A stretch of DNA of 64,000 nucleotides. Origin: Rhizophagus clarus. Taxonomy: Eukaryota > Glomeromycota > Glomeromycetes > Glomerales > Glomeraceae. Numbering within the stretch: the first letter of the stretch is position 1; each line of letters begins with the position of its first letter. The notes under the pieces were generated by a model. The model was not told the origin of the DNA and searched no databases. It worked only from the letters and a program-made list of their open reading frames with translations. Positions 34,375 through 45,943 of this stretch are shown here, piece by piece. Where the stretch lies: the NCBI GenBank assembly GCA_015698045.1, contig BLAL01000018.1, positions 1,426,001-1,490,000 on the forward strand, read 5' to 3'. A program made the position numbers and the translations under genes.

Positions 34375-34874
34375 TAACGAAACCTAAATTATCCGAAACT
34401 CTTTCGGTATAAATCTATTTTTTTTTCTGAATCTTGATTTTCGATACGAAACTCATATAACCGAAATTAATCGAAACTTATTTTATAATTTTATCGTTAA
34501 AAAAAAATATTATTATTTATTTAATTTTATGTAACAACTACTAGTTACTTGCATGAAAACATGTACAGTACTAATTATTAATAGAATTCAATTCTTGAAT
34601 AAAATTATCATCAACTTCTAATTGCCTGAACTATTCTCAAACATTAAATCCAAATAATGTACATACATTCGAAATTTCTAATTCTTGAGATGGAATTTTA
34701 TTCAATATTATCATCAGTAGATGATTGTGCTGTTTTTTTTTCAATCTCTTCTTTATTATGATTTCCTTCAACATGACGAGTATCATTCATAGTCGTATGA
34801 ATTTCTTCAGCTCAGAGTGAATCTTCGTATATACCGAAACTCGAAACTTTCGGAAACACTCAGGAGTTTCGTTA
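34375..34874. mobile_element. Possible non-autonomous hAT-like element
   Basis: Inverted ends TAACGAAAC (from 34375) and GTTTCGTTA (to 34874), with several CCGAAA/TTTCGG copies near both ends. This resembles the subterminal CCGAAA repeats of the hAT element at 59.4-62.2 kb. A clear target duplication is not seen. It lies 12 bp from the target duplication of the preceding transposon. Confidence 0.4.
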
Positions 34875-35149
34875 TTCATATCTAAGTGAACACGAGTAAC
34901 GTTCTTTATGTGATGCACATTGCAATAATGTAAAAGTAATTGATTATTGTGATGATGTATTGGTGTTAATCATTCCCGAGCTCGTTTAATTATCATTATA
35001 TAATCACGTGAAATATATCGTTAAAAATATCAGAAGGTTACATACTTACATACGAACCTTAGCGACTGTAATTATGTAATTACTTATCGGAACGGAAAGA
35101 CGTAAAAAATTTACCTAAACCTAAATGGTTTAAAAATTAGAAGAAAAGA

Positions 35150-36975
35150 ATGTTTACTCCAACACGTCAAGACTACTTCTTAACATTCCACAATCAAAAA
35201 TTTATACTAACACGCATTATAAACGAATTGCCAACGAAAGGACAATCAAATGGGACGCACAACACGTTCCAGACTTTGGAAAAACAATCAAACAACATAA
35301 TTTCCCCTCAACACACATGCTTTTATAGAGACCTTAAGACCGAAATGTGTCATCATATCTCCGGCTACTTCATTAATCAAGATTGATATGCATGCTAATT
35401 ACAAAAAAGCGCGTTTTCCATGTAAACCATATTTTACTATAAAGACTTTAGCATATAATGCACTTCTTGCTCTTCATACTGTGACATGGACAACAATTTC
35501 ATTTGAATAATACCTGGGACTGTTCATTTAGATTTTAAATCTCACTAAAATTTAGTTTTTATTTAGAAAAAATATACAATTGGGATTTATTTTTTGGAAA
35601 TAAGGATACGCTTTTATTATTGAAAACCATTTTAATTAAAGAAACTAACAATCAAAATACGTACGCCACGTTCAATGGCAGCTCTACAACGTTGCCATCA
35701 TCTACCAAAGCTAAAGCTTTAGTGGTTTTAACCACTCTTTGCACCGTTTCTCCTGACGCATCGGTACATAAACATACCGATTCGATGAGCATCATTCATA
35801 CGCATCAAGTCCTCCATAAGTCATAGAGACAGCTTAAACAAGGCCATAACCTCATTTGGAGAATGATTTTTAAACATTACACAGCATCAAAGCTCATTCG
35901 GACGATGTTAATAACGACCTAGCAGATCTACTCGCGGTTTACCGTTTACACCCACATATACACCTCAACCATAAAGCGCTCAGCTCATCCATAGGTGCTA
36001 TATCTTTTAATTGGGAATCGTAGACAAATACCTCCACAAATCTGCTAACAATCTTTACAAGATCAAGACTTTCACGAACTTCAGCCGCAGCAAATCCTTC
36101 AAATCCATCACGACATACACAATTAAATTGACTGGTCTCTTACCCAAGAATGGATCAAATTTAGCGTAGAAGACATCCCTCGCAGCGAATCATACACTTC
36201 TACATGTAGTTTCAAACTCAAGGCGTTTATACATTACCTACCTACAGCTCATCGCAATTTTTCAGAAATAGTCCCACAACACTTTGTCTCTGTGCCAAGA
36301 CGGCCAAGACTGTAAAAGACAACAACCAATATTTAGGGTTATGCTTGACTCACTCTATTATGATCAATATTGAATTACAGAAACACAAACCACTTTTTGA
36401 AAGAAACTCAATGAGTAACAACGATTCATATCCATTATACTAATTATACATAATGCAGTTTCTCAACACCTTACAGATCTAGTTTCTATCTTTATCAAGC
36501 AGCTATCTATCAAAAGGCGGTTCATCATGGAATTTTTAAATTCGATTTATACATCAGTCATCATATCGCTCTGGCACAAGCGTTGCAAGTCTTTTCACGA
36601 CTTACTCAAATCTCACAATGTTCATTTCAACAAATGATCCTACAAACAAGAAACAGAAGGCGTCAGCGTTCACGTCACCGCGCGTTCACTAAGATACAAA
36701 GATCAGCTGCTGCCGGAAAAAGTCCTTTATATTCACTGGTTTTCCGGTTTTTGACCGCCTACCCGATGGAAGTGAGGATGAATTTCTTTTACTAGCTAGT
36801 TCAAATTTTTTACATTCGGGTTCTTGGACTTCATATATTGATAATGTAGAATTTTCTTTTTTAAATTTAAGTTTCTTTTCTTCATCTGTACATAATGATT
36901 TTTTAAAATTTTTCAATTTGGATATAGATTTGTTTCATAGTTTTCTTTCTTCTTTCTCTCAAGCAACGGGCTGAG
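35150..36975 (+). pseudogene. LINE (non-LTR retrotransposon) 3'-end remnant with RNase H region
   Basis: Plus-strand fragments in shifting frames read like the C-terminal part of the LINE polyproteins known from Rhizophagus. At 35660-35826 there is an RNase H-like stretch, FNGSSTTLPSSTKAKALVVL...HKHTDSMSIIHT (the TDS of the active site kept, glutamate of the EA/EL position changed to K). KAHSDDVNNDLADLLA follows at about 35890-35940, then later pieces such as QEWIKF, and near 36640 an Arg-rich NRRRQRSRHRAF. A final GSEDEFLLLASSNFLHSG-like frame starts near 36765. Many stops and frameshifts; no reverse transcriptase domain is present. Slightly higher GC than the flanks. Truncated, dead copy. 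Confidence 0.65.
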
Positions 36976-39204
36976 CGTGGCGGTATCAGCTGATTTCGTG
37001 ATTTCTACCATTTTGTTGAGCGTTGCTGTCTATATCTAAAATAAATAAATAATTTATATTAGCTTAAAGTATATGCAACTCCAAAAATGAACTAAAATTA
37101 ATAGCTATTCAGCACGAAGTGTCAAATAACTAATAATTATTTTTGTCGCATATTCCATGCAAAGAAACACTCGCAACATAAATGCCTACGTTGATACCTA
37201 CAGTACAATACTTAGTTTCATATTTTTTAAAGAATTACTAATAGGATAGCTACAGAATTGCTAATGATTTCAGAAACACGGGTTCGTATTTTCACTTGGT
37301 CAACAACAAATAGTGGTTCAAGATGACGCTTGAACCGTACTGGTTTCGGCTCGCGGCAAACTCGTGAGATGCGCGCTACGTCTTGCTCATTATTCAATAG
37401 ATCATCATTCAATAGACAAATGCCCTTTTTTTGTTGATGTGTAATGATCCTTTGTTGTTGATCAAATGATACACTATGATTTTATCTGCTTTTGGACTTT
37501 AGTTGACCTGACTGAATTTAACCACTTTTTTTTTCTTGCCACCTTTTCAACTTTTTGTTTTGTATGAATAGCTTTATTTGTTTTTGAAGTATAAAAATAA
37601 AAGGATTAGAAAAAAAAATCAATGTAAACATCGTGAAAAATCGTAAACCGAAAATTATGAAACGCCAATTAAAAAAAATTATTATTATCTTCTCATTTAA
37701 AAATACAGTTTAAACGTTACATCTTTATTAATGATAGTGATATTAATTTTCTCACGTGATTATTTTAGAAATTATTTTAATTTTTTTTATTTTACCAATT
37801 ATAAGTCATATGATACTCAGGTGAAAACTTAATTTACGATGATGCAACCATCGAATTTACATTCGATAAAAAAATATATATAGAATATTATTTGAACAAG
37901 GAAACTAATGCTAAAAACAATTGCAATTTATTGTCATAATATATATTTGTTAGTTATATTTTTTTCAAACAGCATTTGTATTAATAGACACTAGACAGTA
38001 TATATTTTTAATATAATAAAACATTTTACAAATAAATTTCTTATTTAAAGAATTGTAGTAACTTCATTTATTTTTTTTTCGCGCCAAATGAATAATTTTT
38101 TATATTTTGTATTCAACTTTATTCTACAATTATAGAGAATTCGTAATATATATATATACAGAATAAAGTGATCGAGGACATTATTCATATTTAATTTTTT
38201 CAATTACTGTACAGTACATGCATATTATGAGTAGGAAAAATTACTGTAATAACGTTATATGCACGGTATGCACGATATATTCGTTTTACTAATTACTATG
38301 AATAAATCTGATGGAAAAAATGAAAAAAATATAATGACAAAAAAAGTTTCTATAATAGGTGTCAAAAATAATAATTTACGAAAAAATTCAAAATATCTCT
38401 CAAGCGACGATAGCGCATCACATGATAAAATAGTCCAACTGTGAGTCTGTGACCCTTGGTCACGGTCCCTTAGTTGAACTATTTTTATAACGTTAATTTT
38501 TGCTGCTACCGAAAGTGAAGAATCAATAGATGTTCAATAGATACAATACAATACGAGACATATAAAGTAGAATGTTAGTCATTAATGGAACCAATAGAGT
38601 TCAGGTAGGATAATACCTCAAAAAATTTTCTAGTCAGTCCCTGAACAAATAAACGTACATCAAGAAATGATTCTTTCATTGTACTAATAGTGCTGCTAAG
38701 TTACTTCGTATCATTTGTATGATATGTGTATTATACATTAGTACGATCACAAGGGAGTCTACAAAATTGCATAGAACAAGGCTTTTTCCAAATTTATTTT
38801 TGTACACGATAATGTTTCGATCATAATGAGGATACGAAATCAAGTGATATCTCAATCTTTTTTCATTTCCAAGATCAGTAATAATCGCATGATATTATTA
38901 TACGCCAAGACTCAGCAGTTGAGTTTACAACCACACGAAGAGATACTATTACAGTATACACGCAAGTTACTTATTTCGTCAACATTCATTTATGCTACAA
39001 GCCAACCAAATTTAAGAAGACTATCATAAAAGTTTCGCCATCAAAATTTAATCATTGACGCTGACATAATTATGAAGTATTGTGAAATGTTACGTAATAC
39101 ACGTAAAAGAAAGTATTTTTATTAGAATTAAAATGTTCGAAAAAGTAATTTTCTATTAAACGAAAAGATAGGAAAATCTCGAAAAAATATATATTTAACG
39201 TAAT
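36976..39204. other. Intergenic with small hairpin and unassigned frames
   Basis: A 61-codon minus frame (37227-37412; RISRVCREPKPVRFKRHLEP) has normal composition but no family. A short inverted repeat AAAATAGTCCAACTG...(c)AGTTGAACTATTTT spans 38427-38484, with an inner GTGACC..GGTCAC palindrome. Nothing else supported. Confidence 0.35.
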
Positions 39205-40464
39205 CTAGGAACTAACATCGAATCTGGGCAAGTTATCAATCTTGTTCAAATCACAATCTTCTTCGCATTTTGACAAGTCGGAGTCTTCACTTTCTATTTT
39301 TTCGCTTGTCTCTTCTTTGGGATAAAAAACAGGCGATACATTATTGCTTTCGAAATCAATACTTTTTAGTTCTAAATTTACTTGGTGAATGTCTGGTCGT
39401 TTATTCGGCTCGTGTCTCCAACATTCTATTCAAATGAATCAAATTTAGTATACCACGAAGGAATCATTGGCAGCAATTAATTTTATAACTTTATACTTAC
39501 TTTGATATAGCCCAACAAATACAGCGTTCGTGTTTTTTATAGGTTTTTCTCTTAATCCATTAAGGATGCCCAATACAAGGGAAGTGTGATCGTTTCTCGT
39601 TTCATAATCAAAAGGTGATGAACAACTTGTTAATTCCCAGAATAATACACCCATACTATATATATCGGATTTCTCATTTAACTTGTACTGATGGTTTTTT
39701 TCGAACATCTTAGGATCCACATAAGGTATTACACCCCATACTTGAGAATTATAACAACCTGATCCTTTTAAACATGAACGACCGAAATCTGCTAACTTTA
39801 TTGTATTTTTGTGGATTAAAACATTATTAGGGTGCTAAAAAAAGAAAACGTTAGTTGCATATTATAGTGACCAGTGTATTGAATAATTTATTAACCACTA
39901 TGAATACTTACAAGATCTCCGTGTATGATTCCCTTTTTATCATGTAACCAACAAATCGCACTTGCAATTTCCTTTGCAAACCTTAGTTGACTTTTCCATT
40001 CAATAGTATTGTTCCTTAGATATTTTCCTAATGTCCCACCATTCGCATATTCGAGAATGAGAGAATATTTTTTTTCGCCTAAGAAAATTACAACACGTTA
40101 ACAAGTTACTTAAATATATATGCATACGTGATTGTCACTATACCTTCGAATTTCGTAACTCCACGGAATTGAATTATATTTTCATGAGAACTAGCCCTAA
40201 TCGTTAAATAGACCTAGAAAGAAAATAATCTATGAATAATAATTTTATAAATAAGATAAAAAAATTGTTGTCATAACAAACCTCTTTGTTATTGATGGAT
40301 TTTTTAATCGCATATTTTGTTGATGCATTCTTCCAATATCCGACATGAACAGAAGCGAATCCTCCAGAGCCAATAGTATTAGAAATAGTGAGATCATGAT
40401 AGTCATATTGATCAATTGTCTTATCTTCCAATAATCTCTTCAGCCTATAGGCGTAATAGTCCTC
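39205..40464 (-). CDS. Protein kinase C, divergent HGD-type
   Basis: Five exons on the minus strand, 5' to 3': 40282-40464, 40144-40213, 39912-40078, 39501-39834, 39205-39425 (introns 68, 65, 77 and 75 nt), all in phase, giving about 324 residues of known part. Motifs: ISNTIGSGGFASVHVGYW glycine loop; YAIKK catalytic Lys; HENIIQFRGVTKFEG; EYANGGTLGKYL; IIHGDLHPNNVLI, where Gly replaces the Arg of HRD; ADFGRS; IPYVDPK in place of the APE motif; SDIYSMGVLFWEL. The tail (about 60 residues) is acidic, with EESED-type runs. The 5' end is open: exon 1 begins after an ATTAG acceptor at 40465 and has no ATG, so a first exon is missing, unrecognised or lost. Lack of the Arg suggests activation-loop phosphorylation is not required; activity is likely. 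It is distinct from kinases A and B (no Cys ribbon). Confidence 0.8.
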
Positions 40465-41208
40465 CTAATCGGTGTATTAGCGTAACATTATACAAATATG
40501 CACGCCAAATATACACGCCATATGCACCCAAATATGCGTAATAAGAGAATAACGTTGATTGGCAGAATTAGTCTGCCGTGTAGTGTTAAAAAAAAAACCA
40601 TTTTGATATAAATATCGGCCTGTTTTCCTTTGATTTGGATTTGTGCCGCAGTTGTGGCGCAGTTTTAAGGTTGATGTTTCAAAGCTTTTCGAACGTCAGG
40701 TATTATATATAGAAAAGGGATTGGTGATATGTTTTCTAAACTGAAATACGAGCAAAGAGTGTTTTTGTATTGATATAGAACAAAAGAAATGAAATGTATA
40801 TTCTTTAGCACTATTTATACGAAATTTGAAGTTGAGAGTGAATAAGTAACAGTTTCTACTGTGGTGTTAAACGAAAAATAATGCTATAAAGTTTTATATT
40901 TCTCTTTTTTAGGTCGTTGGAGTTGTGTTTATTACAAATGTCCTGGAATTTTAACTATCGGGGAAGAAAGGTCGAAACAGAAACAGTTTGTAAAAAAAAG
41001 CACAAAATAACAGAATTGGTGATAAACACGTAATCTGTGCTCCTGGTGGAACATTTAACCTATTCCAAAAGAGGAGCAAGTATAACAAGAACTTTCCAGA
41101 AGGCGGTAGGATTCTTTACTGCCAGTTGTCTTGGATATCGACAATACTTTACTACGTGTACAAAATACAGATTATTCAAGGACTAAACCACGCAAAAAAT
41201 AAAGAAAG
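40465..41208. other. Region upstream of kinase C
   Basis: Should contain the missing 5' exon and promoter of kinase C (minus) but none could be identified. On the plus strand, T-rich acceptor-like tracts (about 40900) and two overlapping open frames near 41060-41210 suggest exons of an unresolved gene. Confidence 0.3.
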
Positions 41209-41990
41209 ATGTTATATGAATATTTCGAAAGAAGACAGGATTTATTTCCTAAATATGCGAAGCTATTGGCGGAACAGATAGAAAAGTTAACAAATAGGAT
41301 CGGATAGAATAGTTTTCGATGGAGCCCTGAAATTGCAAACATGAAATGATTACATTACATTTACAGTAATAATGTTGTACTAGCTCATTGATGTCTAATT
41401 TTAAGTGTCATCTGTTATGTATTCTGCTCTAGAGAGAGAGTCATATTTTATTATCTTCGTTTTGTGCAGGTTCTCAGGAAGAATATAACTCGATGAGCTC
41501 GCAAGTGAAAAGTCATTGGTCGAGTTTTTTCAAGATACTCGGGTGATTTTGAACGACATAGAACGACATAGAACGGAGTTGGGACTTGCAACAATTCTTG
41601 CGAACATCAACAAATGTAAAGAAAAAAAAAAAATGTTCATTGTTCTCCTACAAAAATAAAGACTTAAGAGAGGTTTTCAAAATATGCGCAAAAGATGGAT
41701 GAATAACAGACATACACCAAGTAAGACTTTTTTTGTATATTGGTTTGAAAAGGCAGCATTCTTTTGAATCAACATAACTAATACAAGTATTTTGCTTATT
41801 TATGAAAAGAAATTCACAACATAGATGATGAGGACGGGGCTTTGTTGCACTGTATTATGACTCAGACTAAGCAATATGAGAAGGGTCTTGAGCGATTCGC
41901 CGTGAAATTTCAATCATCATCCACCCTTGTATCCATATGGTCCAAACTTATCTGTTATCAGAAAGGAATTTCGCTAAATCCGTAATTCAA
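41209..41990 (+). CDS. Unresolved multi-exon gene or relic
   Basis: Three plus-strand pieces look coding. 41209-41307: MLYEYFERRQDLFPKYAKLL to a TAG. About 41490-41640: LDELASEKSLVEFFQDTR, then NDIERHRTELGLATILANI. About 41830-41984: DDEDGALLHCIMTQTKQYEKG, then SIWSKLICYQKGISLNP to TAA, preceded by an ACATAG acceptor. Helical, charged composition. I could not join them in one phase-consistent model, so this may be a decayed gene. Family not recognised; the last piece has a diverged echo near 23350. Confidence 0.3.
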
Positions 41991-44492
41991 AGTAATAGAC
42001 GAAAAAAATATCTGGCGTATTTATTATACAATCAAAGCATTTAGGAGTTATTTCCAATGGTTCGTTCATACAATAAGAGGAAACGAAAAGTAGATGCTAC
42101 TTTTGGTGAAGAATATGACTTATAATTTGCGGCGTCCTCTCTGAAAAGGCAACCAATAAAATGCAATTAGTCTGTTGAAATGTCACGTTCCTAAAAATGA
42201 GAAGGAAAAAAAAAAACGAGAAAGATATTTCCGTAGACTGTAATTATTTTTAACGTTATACTTTCGATGAATGTTGTACCTTTGGAAGATGCGAGGCATT
42301 ATTTCGTGGACATGGCTCAGAAATTATATCAGATCAAGCATCTCAGTAAAACCCGAAGAGCAAAAATAAAATCGACAAATTAAAAGTCAATAATATGCGA
42401 GTCTGTAGAACAATTAATCTTTTGTAGTATAAAGAGTTTATTTGAATAACGATTATTTACAAAGCAAAATTATTATATGTGGTCTTTACCGAAGCATGAA
42501 CAATAATCTACTTAGTCAACAGATTAGATGAACAATTTGTTACTCAAGATAATATAAATACATATTTATGGTTGATATCGTTGATTTCCTTGGCTAAAAG
42601 AGAAAACTTACTCGGAAACAAAGTTCACATTAAAATACGTCTGCGGATAAAAAATTGAAATAGTCATTCGTTGATCCAAGATATTAGAAAAGATGCATGG
42701 GATACGAATCAACATGACACTAAAGAGATAATAGACGAATTTAATACATCTCGTTATTATCAGTTATATGTTTCATATTATTCAACAATAGAAACTGACG
42801 GATTTTTTTGTGTAATAAAATCACAAATTATTTGTGATCACCGGTTCATTACAATGGTCATGAATAACTGAAATACGGAAAATTTAATTTTATTACGTAT
42901 ATAGCAAGAAGCTTATTTGCTTTGGCATTTATTTTAATAAACTATAATGGACGAACTATTATGTGAAAAGAAAATCAATCGGACCCGGTTCACTAGCCAG
43001 AATCAATGTAACGAATTGAATTTTTCCACTAACTCCATGATACCCATTCTAGTTAACAAGAGAAAAGTCTTTCCATCAATTTCTCGATCATGAATTTTTT
43101 TAATGTCCTCATCGTTATAATTATCTTAAACCGCTAATATGCTTCTCAAGATATTATTTAACATGGTCGGGAGACCACTCCTTAACATCGTTGGGAAGTC
43201 TATCAGTTATCATTGGGCATCCCATTTTTTGAATAACTACAGTATCTACAGTTTATATACAAAAAACTAGATCGCAAAAATAACTTAAATTCAAATAAGC
43301 AGATCCTGCCCAAAACAAAAGATTAACCTTTTTTGATAAGCAATCGGAACATTTATTTACTCAGGCTTAACGTCAATCACAAATACGGGTTATTATTCCT
43401 CCCTTTTTTTGATATAAATTCCTACGGCTATCTTCCGTCACAATGAACATTACTAGTTGTCTTCGTTACAAACTCTTTATTGTCATAAAAACGTTTGTCC
43501 TGCGACTAATGAAATAAGTTTATATGTTGGTGATGATGTCCCCCAAAAAGAAACATCGTGTCCAGGAATTTTTCAAAATAAGAGTTATATGTTACAATAG
43601 ATAGAACGTTATGTATTATATGCTGCGGCGCTGCGCCATGTGAGCTCCTCAGTTTCACTTAAATAAAAATCGACATGCAAATTTAGGTACACACAAAACT
43701 AAAACAATATTCCGGATATAGCGTCGCGATACGGTATTTTCCATGATTTTGGAGTCGATCATTTGATCTTTCCTTGATTGTTATGACGATCGAAATTTTT
43801 ATCCAAATCTAAACTTGTAAATCAAGGGCTACTGTATTATAAAGAGATGAGACCTATCAATTGCATGTAATATAATGATTCCGAATTTCATAAAAACTTT
43901 CCACGAATTGTGGAATTATCCGAATTTAACCTTTTTTACTGCTTATAATTCAATATCATCTGACAAGAGATTATCCAATCACTGCGGTTAATGAAACAGC
44001 TCATGGAAATAGGGGATAAATTTGTAAACACGGAATTGATAGTACTAAGTACCGAATTCAATTTCCTGTTTCTGAAAACATTGGTTTATTTTTATTCACA
44101 TTTTGATTACATATAAAATACGACGAGTGAACAAAATTTCACCAAGCAAAAATGAATTATTAATTAGATATTTCGATTTTCTTTCTGTAATTTAGTATAG
44201 TAATTTACAAGGGGGGAACAACGAAAAAACACTTACGACATTCTCTCAACTTGGACTATGAAGTTTTTTCTCCAAGAACTCCGTACATTTTAACAGTACA
44301 GTTGTTAATCTCCATAAGAACGAAAATAACGAAAATATTATGTGAATCCGGTATCAGAGTACACGAATTTATTTATTATTTCAAGCTAAAAATTTCTCGT
44401 AAATAAATATTTCATCTAATATTCTAATCAAACTTTAGACAATGAAAATTTGATATCAATATACAGTAGTTCTTTGTATAATATTATTTATT
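41991..44492. other. Intergenic, nothing firmly recognised
   Basis: Contains a 66-codon plus frame at 42671-42871 without family resemblance, and otherwise short frames. No repeats with clear ends seen. Confidence 0.35.
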
Positions 44493-44985
44493 TTACTGTT
44501 TAAAATTAGTGAAAATTAATAATTTTCTTAAGGAAACCTCAAGTAAATCAAGTTTTTTTTCATTCTCGATATCGATAATACACGTTAATTTTTCATACTC
44601 AGCCTTAAGATATTTAACGCAATTCTCATGTCTCTCACATTCGTCTGAACCATCATAATCAATATCGAGATTAATAAGAATTCTCTGAATATAAAGAATA
44701 TTTTCCCTATTGTTAAAAAGAGTGCTGCAATCAACTTTGTTATCTTTCTTTTCAAGAGATTCAAGTTTTTTTCATTTTCCCTTAAAAACGTAGATAGGTT
44801 GAAATTCTTTCGAGTTTCTTCATTAGCTTTGTTTAGCCAGCATTTCTTTTAGTCTTTTCTTTAGATATAAAATATAATTATCTTTTTCTTGTGAATCTTT
44901 ATTACTGTAACTTTAATAGTCATTTCTTCCAGATTTTTCTTTAGAGATGAAATTTTGTTTTTTTTTCTGTCAATGAAACATATAG
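44493..44985 (-). pseudogene. Coiled-coil-like gene relic
   Basis: A stop-free minus frame of about 90 codons runs to a TAA at 44493 (KKLESLEKKDNKVDCSTLF..., NLDIDYDGSDECERHENCV, KAEYEKLTCIIDIENEKK). A second frame upstream, separated by stops and a shift, reads NKDSQEKDNYILYLKKRLKEM. Heptad-like Leu/Ile spacing suggests a coiled coil. No start codon; broken gene of unknown family. Confidence 0.45.
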
Positions 44986-45943
44986 TTTTATATTTTTTTC
45001 CGATTTTATTTGAGAAATGAGCTGAAATAGTTAATATTCATTCAATATTTTATATTACTTACTCAATTTATTATTACTTGTGTGTGTATTTTTCGTTATA
45101 AAGCATATTTAAGTATTGTTGACTACAGTAAAAAAATATTTTATTATTATGAAGATAATAAAAAGTTTTATTATATAGAGATAGAAAAAATTACAAACTT
45201 TATAAATTGAGCCGAAGTTAACTCCCGTTTTAGAATTACGTTTTCAACACTGCGTTAAATGGAAGATTAATAATTAATTAATTTAAAAATTATTCGTTAT
45301 TTGAAAAAAATATTTACATAATTCGTTGAATATACTCCATCATTAAATTTCGTTATGTGGTAAAATTGGTTCGTTGAAATAGAATTTATCAAATTATTTA
45401 AATATCGAGTGACATTGTTTCAGAAGTTTTAAGTTACACTGGAAATCCATCTATTTCGAATAAAAAATAAACCATTCTTATTCACAGTTCAAAAATTTTA
45501 GTTTGTTCGAATTAATAGATTGTATATATTTTATTATTTATTCCACACCTTATTGATCTAGACAAATGATGGGCATGAACGTTCCGTTAAGCGCTAAAGT
45601 GCCCATCTCCTTACATAGCATATTTTTTTGTCTAGAACTACAGAGTCTCCCGAGTTAGACGAGATCAAAAAATTATAACTTTATTAATTAAATTTTAAAA
45701 AGTTTTAAAAAACAATTACTAGAAAAATCTATAATGTTACAAAATATATATATATAAAAAAAAAGGAAAAAAGGTAAAAAAAAATATTGTTACTCGTGAT
45801 CTATCCCATAAGGTCATTCCTCAGGGTAAATTTGTAGTTTATTCATTTAATAAAACTTTTGTTTCTATTGAAGTTTTTTTAATCTACTAGTTTTACATAT
45901 GTTTTATAATGACTAAGGATTGTAGCATCTTATGAATGATAAT
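44986..45943. other. Intergenic, with an 80-bp fold-back at 45557-45636
   Basis: AT-rich. TCTAGACAA (45557-45565) and TTGTCTAGA (45628-45636) are exact inverse copies enclosing a second pair GGGCA/TGCCC, so the segment can fold into a hairpin. Possibly a tiny MITE. Confidence 0.4.
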
